From G963665405 sp963665405 (lineage in GTDB: Bacteria; Chloroflexota; Dehalococcoidia; Lucifugimonadales; G963665405): a stretch of 64,000 bases of DNA. The notes below the pieces were generated by a model. The model was not told the DNA's origin and ran no database searches. It saw only the letters and a program-made list of their open reading frames with translations. The translations under genes were made by a program, and so were the position numbers. Positions within the stretch are counted from its first letter, which is position 1; every line of letters starts with the position of its first letter. Where the stretch lies: contig OY762261.2 in the NCBI GenBank assembly GCA_963665405.2, positions 1,322,892 to 1,386,891 of the forward strand, read 5' to 3'. This document shows positions 44,119 through 51,616 of this stretch, in pieces.

Positions 44119-44823
44119 ATGGAGAGTGAGCGTGACTGGCGTCGCGCTATCGAACAGACCCGGGTCATTCGATTTCCGAGGCAGCGTCTCGCCACCTTCG
44201 GCACGACGAACATCTCCTACTACGTCGTGACCGAACCGATCTACCAGGAGCTCGAGCCGAACAAGCAAGAGGGCGTGGTGAGAGAGGGGCGAGTGGTGGC
44301 ACAGCGGCCGGCCGTCGTCACGCCCACGTTCGCCCTGAACCTTCAGGGGTTCAGCCCCGAAGCCTACGAATACCTTAGGGAGACCGCGCGGGAGTATGGC
44401 GCCAACAGTCCCGGAATCCTCTACCAGTACAGGAACGACTTCGGGAAGATGGATATCGTGACCGGAGACGCCGGCGAGATCGCCCGCCGCATCAGCGGAG
44501 ACCTGGACCGCCGCGACGAGAATATGTCGGTGGTCATGGTCGGGGTCGACGAGCTATGGGACGTGGCGCTGCTCAAGTTCATGTACGAGTTCACGTCGTC
44601 CTCGGTCGCCGGCAACGTCCAGGAGTTCCAGTCCCGCGGGATGCTCGAGCCACAGCCGAGCTTCGGAGGCGTTCCGGGGGCCGCGGTGCAGCAGATCGAC
44701 CGCCTGTTTCGTGACGCCGAGCGCGGGGGCAGCGTCGACGAGCTCAAGCGCGAGCTGGACCGCTGGGGTCTCTTCGACTACTACGAGGATCGATTCCTCG
44801 CCCTGTTCCGCCGCCGCTCCTAG
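44119..44823 (+). CDS. Conserved protein of unknown function upstream of the mini-RpoA gene
   Basis: 234 residues from ATG 44119 (GGAGAGGAG about 12 nt upstream; a GTG/ATG frame from 44050 would add 23). No signal peptide or membrane span. It starts with a basic helix (DWRRAIEQTRVIRFPRQRLA), has the strand-like GTTNISYYVVTEPIYQ, and ends with acidic/amphipathic helices (DELKRELDRWGLFDYYEDRF). I do not recognise a domain. It is 85 bp upstream of, and co-directional with, the RpoA-like gene, so a shared role is possible. Confidence 0.65.
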   Translation: MESERDWRRAIEQTRVIRFPRQRLATFGTTNISYYVVTEPIYQELEPNKQEGVVREGRVVAQRPAVVTPTFALNLQGFSPEAYEYLRETAREYGANSPGILYQYRNDFGKMDIVTGDAGEIARRISGDLDRRDENMSVVMVGVDELWDVALLKFMYEFTSSSVAGNVQEFQSRGMLEPQPSFGGVPGAAVQQIDRLFRDAERGGSVDELKRELDRWGLFDYYEDRFLALFRRRS

Positions 44824-44908
44824 CCCGGCGAAGGACACAAACCCGCCCTCCTCCGGTGCGTGCGATCGCAGCCGATACAGTACTTCGGATGCCGGAAAGG
44901 ACTCCTGG

Positions 44909-45562
44909 ATGGCGATTGACCTTCAGACGCCGAACGCCGAAGGCCCAGCCACCATCGAGGACGAGGGTCCGCCACGGCCGTCTATCTCCGTAATCGAAGA
45001 TCAGGGCAGCTATGGCAAATTCCACGTCGAGCCGTTGGAGCCAGGATATGGTATGGCGCTCGGGACCCCGATGCGTCGCATCCTGTTGAGCTCTGTCAAC
45101 GTCAGGAAGGTCAACTACGCGGTCGAGAGGGCCAGGGTGGCCCAGCGGAGTGACAACGAGTGCCTGGCGTTAGAAGTCTGGACCGACGGCTCCATCACCC
45201 CGATCCAGGCCGTCAAAGAGGCGGCCAGCGTCCTGACCCAGCACTTCTTCCTCATGGAGTGCATGAGGCCGCTGGGCGAGGAGCAGGACGCACTCATAGC
45301 GCCGGGTGGGGAGTGCGATCACCCGCCTATTGAGCAGCTCGGCTTGTCGCCTCGGACCCTCACCTGCCTCAAGAGGGCCGGAATATACGAAATTCGACAG
45401 CTCATGGTATTGAAGTCGACCGACCTGATGCAGATTCGGAACTTCGGCGAGAAGTCGTTCACCGAGCTGTACGGCCGCCTCAAGGAGATGGAACTTCTTC
45501 CCGGAGAGCCGGATCTCGAAGCAGACGGGCAAGACGGGACTACCGCGAGTGAGGAGCAGTAG
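44909..45562 (+). CDS. Miniature RNA polymerase alpha-like protein (no domain 2)
   Basis: 217 residues from ATG 44909 (AAGGA 7 nt upstream). Residues about 30-65 match the start of alpha NTD (YGKFHVEPLEPGYGMALGTP then MRRILLSS, the dimerisation helix). The sequence then jumps directly to the last NTD strand and helix (VNYAVERARVAQRSDNECLA, LEVWTDGSITPIQAVKEAAS) and on to a normal alpha CTD (IEQLGLSPRTLTCLKRAGIY, LMQIRNFGEKSFTELYGRLK). The roughly 120-residue domain 2 of normal alpha is absent. The protein should dimerise and bind UP-element-type DNA or activators, but its contacts with beta/beta' would be reduced. It is an alpha paralogue, not the housekeeping subunit (ordinary alpha is about 330 residues and lies in a ribosomal operon). 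Confidence 0.85.
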   Translation: MAIDLQTPNAEGPATIEDEGPPRPSISVIEDQGSYGKFHVEPLEPGYGMALGTPMRRILLSSVNVRKVNYAVERARVAQRSDNECLALEVWTDGSITPIQAVKEAASVLTQHFFLMECMRPLGEEQDALIAPGGECDHPPIEQLGLSPRTLTCLKRAGIYEIRQLMVLKSTDLMQIRNFGEKSFTELYGRLKEMELLPGEPDLEADGQDGTTASEEQ

Positions 45563-45634
45563 CTGGCTCCGCCCCGACGCTGTCTAGCCCGAAGTCAGCG
45601 GGAAAAGCTTGGTGGAGCGGGGCAGCCGCAAAAC

Positions 45635-45676
45635 CGCCCTCCTCCGGCGCGGGGGATTGCAGCCCGGAGGAGGGCG
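45635..45676 (-). terminator. Terminator hairpin after the secreted-repeat gene
   Basis: CGCCCTCCTCCGG and CCGGAGGAGGGCG form a 13-bp stem; on the minus strand it is followed by CGGTTTTGCGG. It lies 29 bp after the stop at 45705. It may also act against transcripts from the mini-RpoA side. Confidence 0.65.
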
Positions 45677-45704
45677 TTCGCTTGGACGTTCGGTGCCGTG
45701 AGGG

Positions 45705-47020
45705 CTACGCTCGGCTTCGTCTGCGCATCAGCAGCGCTCCCCCGCCGGATATCAGCAGCACCGAGACCCCCAAGGCTATCAGTGCGAGTCGGCCCACTGC
45801 CGGGTCGCCGACGCTGGGCGTCTCTGGCGGTGGGGTCGGCTCCTGTTCCCCGATCGCCGTCTCGACCGCGACCCCGGACGTATTCAGCACGAACCACACG
45901 TCGTTCACGCGTTGCCCGTTTGCGTCGCCGGGCGCGTCGTCGAACGCATAGTAGTAGAGTGGCTGACCATTGTAGGCCACCTGCATCCCGCCGTCGTCCC
46001 TCTCGAACGTCGACAGCAGCACGCCAACGGCTCCGCCCGTCGATTGCGGCGTACCTATCGTCAGGACCGGCGGCCACGCCTGCGCACAGCCACCAGAGCA
46101 GACCGACACTCTCGGTAAGTCGGGCGTGAACAGGTAGAGGGTTCGTCCACTCGGATCCGTCAGGATGTTTCCAAGCTCGGCGTGATCCGAGGTCCCGATG
46201 GTGATATCGGTGTATATCGGTCCGCCATGGACCGATAGCACCCACCAAACGTCGTTCACGGTCTGACCCAGCGCGTCGCCGGGTCTCTCGTCGAACTTGT
46301 AGTAGTAGAGGGGCCAGCCGTTGTAGGTGACCATCTTGGAGCCGTCGGGGCTCGCGATGGTGCCAAGCGCGTTGGCCGCGGCGTCGCCCATCGCTTGTGG
46401 GTCGTCCACGGTCAAGACAGGTGGCCAGAAGTCTCGGCAGACCCTGGCGCAGTTGGACACATTCCGCTCGTCCGGTGTGAACAGGTACATGCTCCGGCCG
46501 CTGGCGTCGACCAGGATGGTGCCCAGCTCGGGATGTGTGCCGGTGCTCACCACCGCGCTCGTCTGGACCGGGCCCCCGTTGACACCGAGGACGAACCCCA
46601 GATTCCCCACCTAGATAAGAGAAAGACCTCGTTGGCGCCCGCCACGAAGCGGGCTAAGATGTTTCTTGACCAAGAGAAACGATCACCAACGAGGTGCAGC
46701 TATTATGAAGCAAGGCTTACTGGCATTCCAGTCGCCGGGATCCTGATCCTGGGAATAGTAGTATAGGGGCCAGCCATTGTAGGTGACCTGGACCGTGTCA
46801 TCGGCCCGTATTATCGTTCCCAGCAGGTCGGCGGTGGCCCCAGAGCCCGCCTCCGGATGGAGACGCGCAAGCAGGAGGCGCTCCCCAGCTACGCGTACCA
46901 GCCCTCGGTCAGCAGCCGGCGGCCAGAAGCCGGCGCAACCGCCCGAGCAGTTCGACACGTTTCGCTCGTCCACCGTGAACAAGTAGAGGATGTTGCCATT
47001 CTCGTCAGCCAGCACGTCCT
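45705..47020 (-). pseudogene. Secreted-repeat (Lipoprotein_15-like) protein, interrupted and 5'-truncated
   Basis: Three copies of a roughly 100-residue repeat, each with LGxILxDxxGRxLYLFTxD, two cysteines (VSNCxxxCxxFWPP), a TYNGWPLYYY block and a closing VLxVxGGP. The protein ends with a hydrophobic span and RRRSRA, a membrane or sorting anchor. The first repeat (47020-46730) is separated from the rest by a 118-bp insertion; deleting it with one ATTCC copy joins PGDWNLGFVLGVNGG in frame. The N-terminus and signal peptide are lost at the IS5 boundary. The part 45705-46610 is still an open frame of 301 codons from ATG. Repeats of this type occur in secreted or lipid-anchored proteins of unknown function. 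Confidence 0.85.
46607..46724. mobile_element. 118-bp structured insertion with 5-bp target duplication
   Basis: The element is flanked by ATTCC on both sides (46602-46606, 46725-46729), and its removal restores the host reading frame. It contains an outer 10-bp inverted repeat (ACCTCGTTGG 46626-46635, CCAACGAGGT 46686-46695), an inner GCCCGC-CACGAA-GCGGGC hairpin and a second stem around 46661-46680. No terminal inverted repeats are obvious. A MITE-like or solo transposon-end remnant. Confidence 0.7.
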
Positions 47021-47024
47021 CTAG

Positions 47025-48266
47025 GGAACCTCTGAACAACTAAGGGTGAGCCGGATTCTACTGGAATGGGCGGGTACGGGAGGCGCTTCGACCCTCCGGC
47101 GACGCGCCGACTGGGATCGGGGAGCCCAGGCCGCAGCCCTCACGCCTCATTCGCGGTTGGGGAAGAGAGGCTGGGGAGGGAGCGCTGCCGGGAATGGTCA
47201 CCGTTGGCCCTCTCACCGAGCTTGGCCGCCCGCGGCTATCAGCAGGTTGGCCATCCCCAGCAGCAGCACCAGCCGTTGCGTGTTCTTGGCCAGGCCACGA
47301 TACCGCACCTTCGCATAGCCAAAGCGCCGTTTCACATACAGGAACGGATGCTCTACCTTCGCTCTGACCGACGCCTTGCGATGTTCCCCCAGCGCCTCCT
47401 GACTCGATGTTCCCCCAGCGCCTCCTGACTCCCGGGACTCAGGTGCCGGCGCAGACCGGGCCGCATCGCCACCTGCCACTCCACCCGTCGCTCCCGATGC
47501 TCCTCCCGCTTCTGGACTCCCTGATACCCCGCATCGCCCCACGCCTGCGCCTCGTTCCCGTGCAGCAGCCGGTGGGCTTCGGTCACGTCGTTCACGTTCG
47601 CCGCCGTCGTCGTCATGCTATGCGCCAAGCCCGTATCCGCGTCCACTCCGATGTGCAGCTTCATCCCGAAGTGCCTCTCATTCCCCTTCTTCGCCTGATG
47701 CATCTCCGGGTCCCGCGCGCCTCCCCGATTCTTCGTCGACGACGGCGCTTCGATGATGCTGGCGTCCACGATCGTCCCTTCACGCAGCCGCAGTCCCTGG
47801 GCTTCCAGATGGCGGTTGATCTCCTCGAACAGGCCTTGGCCTAGCTCGTGGCTTTCGAGGAGATGACGGAAGTTGAGGATGGTGGTCTCGTCCGGCAACG
47901 CTTCCGACAGTCGCAGCCCGGCGAACCGGCGCACCGATTCGGCCTCATAGAGGAGGTCCTCCATGCCGGGATCGCTCAGGTTATAGAAGAGTTGCACACA
48001 GTGAATGCGCAGCATCACCGAGAGCGCATAGGGCCGCCGCCCGCGGCCGGCCTGGGGGTAGCACGGGCGGATACGCTCCTCCAATCGCTGCCAAGGGATG
48101 AGCCCATCCATCCGCTCCAAGAACAACTCCCGGCGGGTCTTGCGCTTCTTGCCTTGGTATTCCAAGTCCGCGAACGTCGGCTGGTCCATCGTTTCCGCCC
48201 TCCATCGGCATGAGGTGGGGCCAGCCCTTACTCTGCCACATCCCGTCTGACTTGTTCAGAGCGTTC
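47025..48266 (-). mobile_element. IS5-group insertion sequence, 1242 bp
   Basis: The left end GGAACCTCTGAACAA and the right end (reverse complement GAACGCTCTGAACAA) are imperfect terminal inverted repeats, each bordered by CTAG (47021-47024 and 48267-48270), the typical IS5-group target duplication. It encodes one transposase on the minus strand, which is frameshifted. Confidence 0.85.
47213..48189 (-). pseudogene. IS5-family DDE transposase, frameshifted by a 26-bp duplication
   Basis: The start ATG 48189 has GGAGGGCGG upstream. The protein follows IS5 closely: TFADLEYQGKKRKTRRELFL, LFYNLSDPGMEDLLYE, PDETTILNFRHLLE, first catalytic Asp in GTIVDASIIEAPSS, second in WGDAGYQG. At 47379-47430 a 26-bp sequence is present twice in tandem and shifts the frame. 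With one copy removed the protein continues SQEALGEHRKASVRAKVEHP with the third catalytic residue (Glu in VEHPF) and YVKRRFGYAKVRYRGLAKNT to the end at 47213, about 317 residues. As sequenced, the element cannot make a complete transposase. Confidence 0.9.
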
Positions 48267-48533
48267 CTAGCGGTTGACAGTTCAGGGAACGTGTACGTGA
48301 CTGACTTCTATATGGGCCGAGTCGAGAAGTTCACATCAAACGGAACTTTTTTGGCCGAGTTTGGCACCGACAGCAGTAAGATCACACCAGAAGAGCCTGG
48401 ACGATACCGTTCGGCTGCTGGCTCTGGTGATGGCGAATTAAAGTATCCCACTGACGTTGCGGTGGACAGATCAGGAATTGTGTTCGTGGTAGATGCCGGC
48501 AACCACCGCATCCAGAGGTTTGAGATGGAATGA
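48267..48533 (+). pseudogene. NHL-repeat protein, 3' fragment truncated by the IS
   Basis: The frame enters from the IS edge as LAVDSSGNVYVTDFYMGRVE and ends TDVAVDRSGIVFVVDAGNHR with IQRFEME and TGA. These are two NHL beta-propeller blades. The 5' part is missing. The gene reads away from the IS, just as the secreted-repeat gene does on the other side. Confidence 0.8.
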
Positions 48534-48569
48534 CCGCTTCCTATGTCGTGAGATCATGGCGTTCAGCGA

Positions 48570-49181
48570 TTGGCTGGCACTATATGCAGCGAAGAGATGG
48601 CACCAATGTCTTCTAGGCTGATGAGACTACTCAGAGAAGTATTCCCTACCCTAGCCGACAATCCGGCCGCGCAGCCCCAGTGTTGGGTCTCGAAGACCCT
48701 GAAACGGGATCGTCCGAAACTGAAGGCCGTTTCAGAAGCCATCCAGGTCGTCGAACGCTATGGTCAGATCGGTCCACTACGGGCCAGACTCAAACGTGAG
48801 CACCCCGTTGATAAGCCCCATCAGCGTCAGTACGACGAGCGGCTTCTCGACGCGTTAACCGAGGCATGCGCGTTCGCTTGGGCAGATTTGCGGAACTTGG
48901 GTTCCCCGAGGTTCAGCGACGCCGAGGGGGCACCCGACATTCACCTCGACACCGGGTATTGGGTTGAAGCCAAAGCCATCCATAGTTCGCTTGAGGAGGC
49001 CAAGCGGACCGAGGCCATGCTGGAAGGCCGCGTTGATACAGGCGCCGTAACGGAGGCCGGGCCGGGCCTCTTCAATAAGTTTGACAGCGCTTTCGCCGAT
49101 GCGGGGAAGAAATTCAATCGTCAGGGCGGCGAAGCGAACGTCGTTTTCTTCAACCTTACTATGCTTGATAGTCCCCAGTGA
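48570..49181 (+). CDS. Restriction-endonuclease-fold (PD-D/ExK-like) protein with an in-frame stop
   Basis: 203 residues to TGA 49179-49181. The middle has APDIHLDTGYWVEAKAIHSS, fitting PD...(E)xK of the nuclease superfamily, after a helical region (LLDALTEACAFAWADLRNLG). The same frame continues past the TGA with clearly coding sequence (TLARVAEWAGEKELREPATR, VVICYSYDWREPVKDGFSA) to TAG 49311-49313, so the gene was probably 247 residues and has lost a codon (perhaps TGG to TGA). The start is uncertain: TTG 48570, or ATG 48597 or 48606. Codon use is more AT-rich than that of its neighbours, suggesting transfer. It overlaps the DUF488 gene tail to tail. Confidence 0.65.
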   Translation: MAGTICSEEMAPMSSRLMRLLREVFPTLADNPAAQPQCWVSKTLKRDRPKLKAVSEAIQVVERYGQIGPLRARLKREHPVDKPHQRQYDERLLDALTEACAFAWADLRNLGSPRFSDAEGAPDIHLDTGYWVEAKAIHSSLEEAKRTEAMLEGRVDTGAVTEAGPGLFNKFDSAFADAGKKFNRQGGEANVVFFNLTMLDSPQ

Positions 49182-49309
49182 TTTGCAGACGATACCTTGG
49201 CCAGAGTCGCTGAGTGGGCCGGTGAGAAGGAGTTGCGCGAGCCCGCTACTCGCGTAGTCATCTGCTATAGCTATGATTGGCGCGAGCCGGTCAAGGACGG
49301 TTTCTCTGC

Positions 49310-49750
49310 CTAGCTATCCTTCCTGATGTGACGCAGCTCGACGCCCCTGGCCTCCAGGGCCGCGCCGACGAGGAGGTTCCTGTGGCACTTGGTGGGATCC
49401 TCCTCGGCGCACATGATGACCACGACCGAGTCGCTCACCAGGCCCATCAGCTCCTCGATCCCCTGTTCGAAGATCGCCGTCGCGCCCATCTTCGCGTAGT
49501 CAGGGTTGCCCCGATCGTCGTAGAGGGAGCCGTCGGACGGCTTGCCGCCCAGCGTGCCGCCCATGTGGACGTATCGGATGTCGTAGGGAGCCAGCAGCTC
49601 CGGCAGCTTCCGGGCGCTGGCGAACGGCGCCCTCCTGCTCACCGGGTTGCTCCTCACGTCGACCAGCACTTCGATACGGCGCCCGGCGATCAAAGGCGCG
49701 AAGCTCTCCCAGGTGTGTTTGCTGTGGCCGACGGTGTAAACGGTCGTCAC
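49310..49750 (-). CDS. DUF488 family protein
   Basis: 146 residues. N-terminal VYTVGHSKHTWESFAPLI, LVDVRSNPVSRRAPFA and the C-terminal signature CAEEDPTKCHRNLL are diagnostic of DUF488, a small family of unknown biochemical role found across bacteria. The two cysteines and His of CAEED..KCHR look like a catalytic or metal site. It is 12 bp downstream of the ABC exporter pair on the same strand. Confidence 0.9.
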   Translation of the reverse strand: MTTVYTVGHSKHTWESFAPLIAGRRIEVLVDVRSNPVSRRAPFASARKLPELLAPYDIRYVHMGGTLGGKPSDGSLYDDRGNPDYAKMGATAIFEQGIEELMGLVSDSVVVIMCAEEDPTKCHRNLLVGAALEARGVELRHIRKDS

Positions 49751-49762
49751 TGAGAGGGAGTC

Positions 49763-51616
49763 TCAGTCGGCCGGCTGGGGCAGGGGACCGTGGCCGTCGC
49801 CGTCCAGCAGGGGCTGTTCGAGCGAGGCGTAGTTCATACGGTACAGGTGGGCGTACAGGCCGTCCTTCGCCATCAGCTCCTGGTGGGTGCCCTGTTCGAC
49901 GATCTCGCCGAGGTTCATCACCACAATCTTGTCCGCATCCCGGATTGTCGACAGGCGGTGAGCGATGACGATGGCCGTACGGCCCGCGAGGAGCCGCCGC
50001 AACGCCCGTTGGATCAGCATCTCGGTGTAGCTGTCTATGTTGGCGGTCGCCTCGTCGAGGATCAGGATTCGAGGGTCCGCCACCACGGCCCTGGCGAAGC
50101 TCAGAAGCTGTCGCTGGCCCACGCTCAGGTTCACACCCCTCTCCTGAACCGTGGTGTCGTACCCCTCCTCCAGGTTCACTATGAACTCCTGGGCACCAAC
50201 GGCCGTGGCGGCCTCGATCATCTTGTCGTCGCTTACGTCCGGGTGGTTGTACTTGATGTTCTCCCGGACGGTGCCCGAGAAAAGGAACGGCTCCTGAAGC
50301 ACCGTCCCCATCTGCCCGACCAGCGAGCTGCGGCTGACGTCCCTGGTATCGTAGCCGTCCACCAGAATCGCGCCCCGGTCGCGGGGAAGATTGTAGAACC
50401 GCGCGAGCAGCGAGACGAGCGTGGTCTTCCCCGCCCCCGTCGGACCGACCACCGCGACGGTCTCCCCTGGATTGACCACCAGGCTTACGTTCTTGAGAAC
50501 GTCCTCGCCCGGCAGGTAGCTGAAGCTCACGCCACGCAGCTCGACCTTCCCTTTGATCTCCGGGAGGTCTGCGGCATCCGGGGGATCGACCAGGTCCGAT
50601 GGCGTGTCCAGAAGGCCGAAGATGCGGGAGCCCGATGCCATCGCCCTCTGCATCTGTGTGTACTGCATCATCAGGCTGCGGATGGGATCGAAGAACCTCA
50701 GGATGTACAGCGCAAACGCGATCAGCGCCCCCACCTCTAGTGCGCCGCCTCCGATCATTCGGGCGCCGAAGAAGAGCGTAAGGCCCATTGCGACTCCGGT
50801 GAGGATGTCCACCGGCGGCAGCAGGCCGGTGGACAGGCGGCTCGCCGTGTAGCTCGCCTCGAGGTAGTTCCGGTTCTTGCCGTCGAACAGCTCCAGGTTC
50901 CGGTCCTGTCGGTTCAGACTCTGCACCACCCGAACACCGGATATGTTCTCGTTGTAGGCGGCGTTCACAATGGAGGCGCCCGTACGGACCCTCAGGAATG
51001 CCCGTCTCGCCAGGGGCTGCCAGAAGACCACTATCGCGACCAGCACCGGAAGCACGGCCATTGAGATCAGCCCCAGCTCCACGTTCAACAAAAGTACGGC
51101 GACCACGATGCCCACCAGGCTCAAAATGTCTCCGAGGGTGGTCACCACGAGAGACATGAACTCCTGGACCTGGCCGACGTCTCCCTGGACCCGGGACATC
51201 ACCCGTCCGACCTCGGTCTTGTCGTAAAAGGAGAGCGACTGGCGCTGCAGATGAGCGAACATGTCGCGGCGCAGGTCGTACAGGACTCGCTGGCTGACCC
51301 TGGTCATCACCGCCTGCTGGTAATAGCTGCTGGCCCAGATGACCAGGGCGATCACACCGAAGAGGGCCACGATCCAGCTGAGGCCCGACAGGTTCCCCTC
51401 GACTATGTAGTCGTCGATGGCGATCTTGGTGATCCACGGCACGGCCACCACCGCGCCGGTGTATATCAGCATCGTCACGATCGAGATGGCAGCGAGACCG
51501 CGGTGCGGGAGGATGTAGGCGGCAAGCCGCGAGATCACCCGCCGATCGTAGATCGACCCGAATACCTCGTCCTCGTCGTCGCTGGCGTCTGAGCCGTGGA
51601 ATATCCAACCCATCAT
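49763..51616 (-). CDS. ABC exporter half-transporter, canonical ATPase site
   Basis: 617 residues: six-helix exporter membrane domain (to about 330), then the ATPase with Walker A GPTGAGKTTLVSLL, Q loop LQEPFLFSGT, signature LSVGQRQLLSFARAVV, Walker B LILDEATANID with the catalytic Glu, and His in IVIAHRLSTIRDAD. The start overlaps the stop of the partner gene by 4 nt (ATGA). Together they should form a heterodimeric exporter of the BmrCD or TM287/288 kind. Substrate unknown; multidrug or lipid export is typical. Confidence 0.95.
   Translation of the reverse strand: MMGWIFHGSDASDDEDEVFGSIYDRRVISRLAAYILPHRGLAAISIVTMLIYTGAVVAVPWITKIAIDDYIVEGNLSGLSWIVALFGVIALVIWASSYYQQAVMTRVSQRVLYDLRRDMFAHLQRQSLSFYDKTEVGRVMSRVQGDVGQVQEFMSLVVTTLGDILSLVGIVVAVLLLNVELGLISMAVLPVLVAIVVFWQPLARRAFLRVRTGASIVNAAYNENISGVRVVQSLNRQDRNLELFDGKNRNYLEASYTASRLSTGLLPPVDILTGVAMGLTLFFGARMIGGGALEVGALIAFALYILRFFDPIRSLMMQYTQMQRAMASGSRIFGLLDTPSDLVDPPDAADLPEIKGKVELRGVSFSYLPGEDVLKNVSLVVNPGETVAVVGPTGAGKTTLVSLLARFYNLPRDRGAILVDGYDTRDVSRSSLVGQMGTVLQEPFLFSGTVRENIKYNHPDVSDDKMIEAATAVGAQEFIVNLEEGYDTTVQERGVNLSVGQRQLLSFARAVVADPRILILDEATANIDSYTEMLIQRALRRLLAGRTAIVIAHRLSTIRDADKIVVMNLGEIVEQGTHQELMAKDGLYAHLYRMNYASLEQPLLDGDGHGPLPQPAD

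Noticed and set aside
46707..46740. ATG frame (MKQGLLAFQS) as the start of a transposase in the 118-bp insertion
   Set aside because: It ends after about 15 codons, outside the element; there is no transposase sequence to support it.
49179..49181. UGA recoded as tryptophan genome-wide (in-frame TGA here and in the DUF3179 gene)
   Set aside because: A full RF2 gene with its own UGA-dependent autoregulation is present, and many other genes in the window end in TGA, so UGA is a stop.
49182..49240. SECIS-like hairpin after the TGA of the nuclease-like gene
   Set aside because: Only weak GGCC pairings with a long loop, and the residue context is not cysteine-like.
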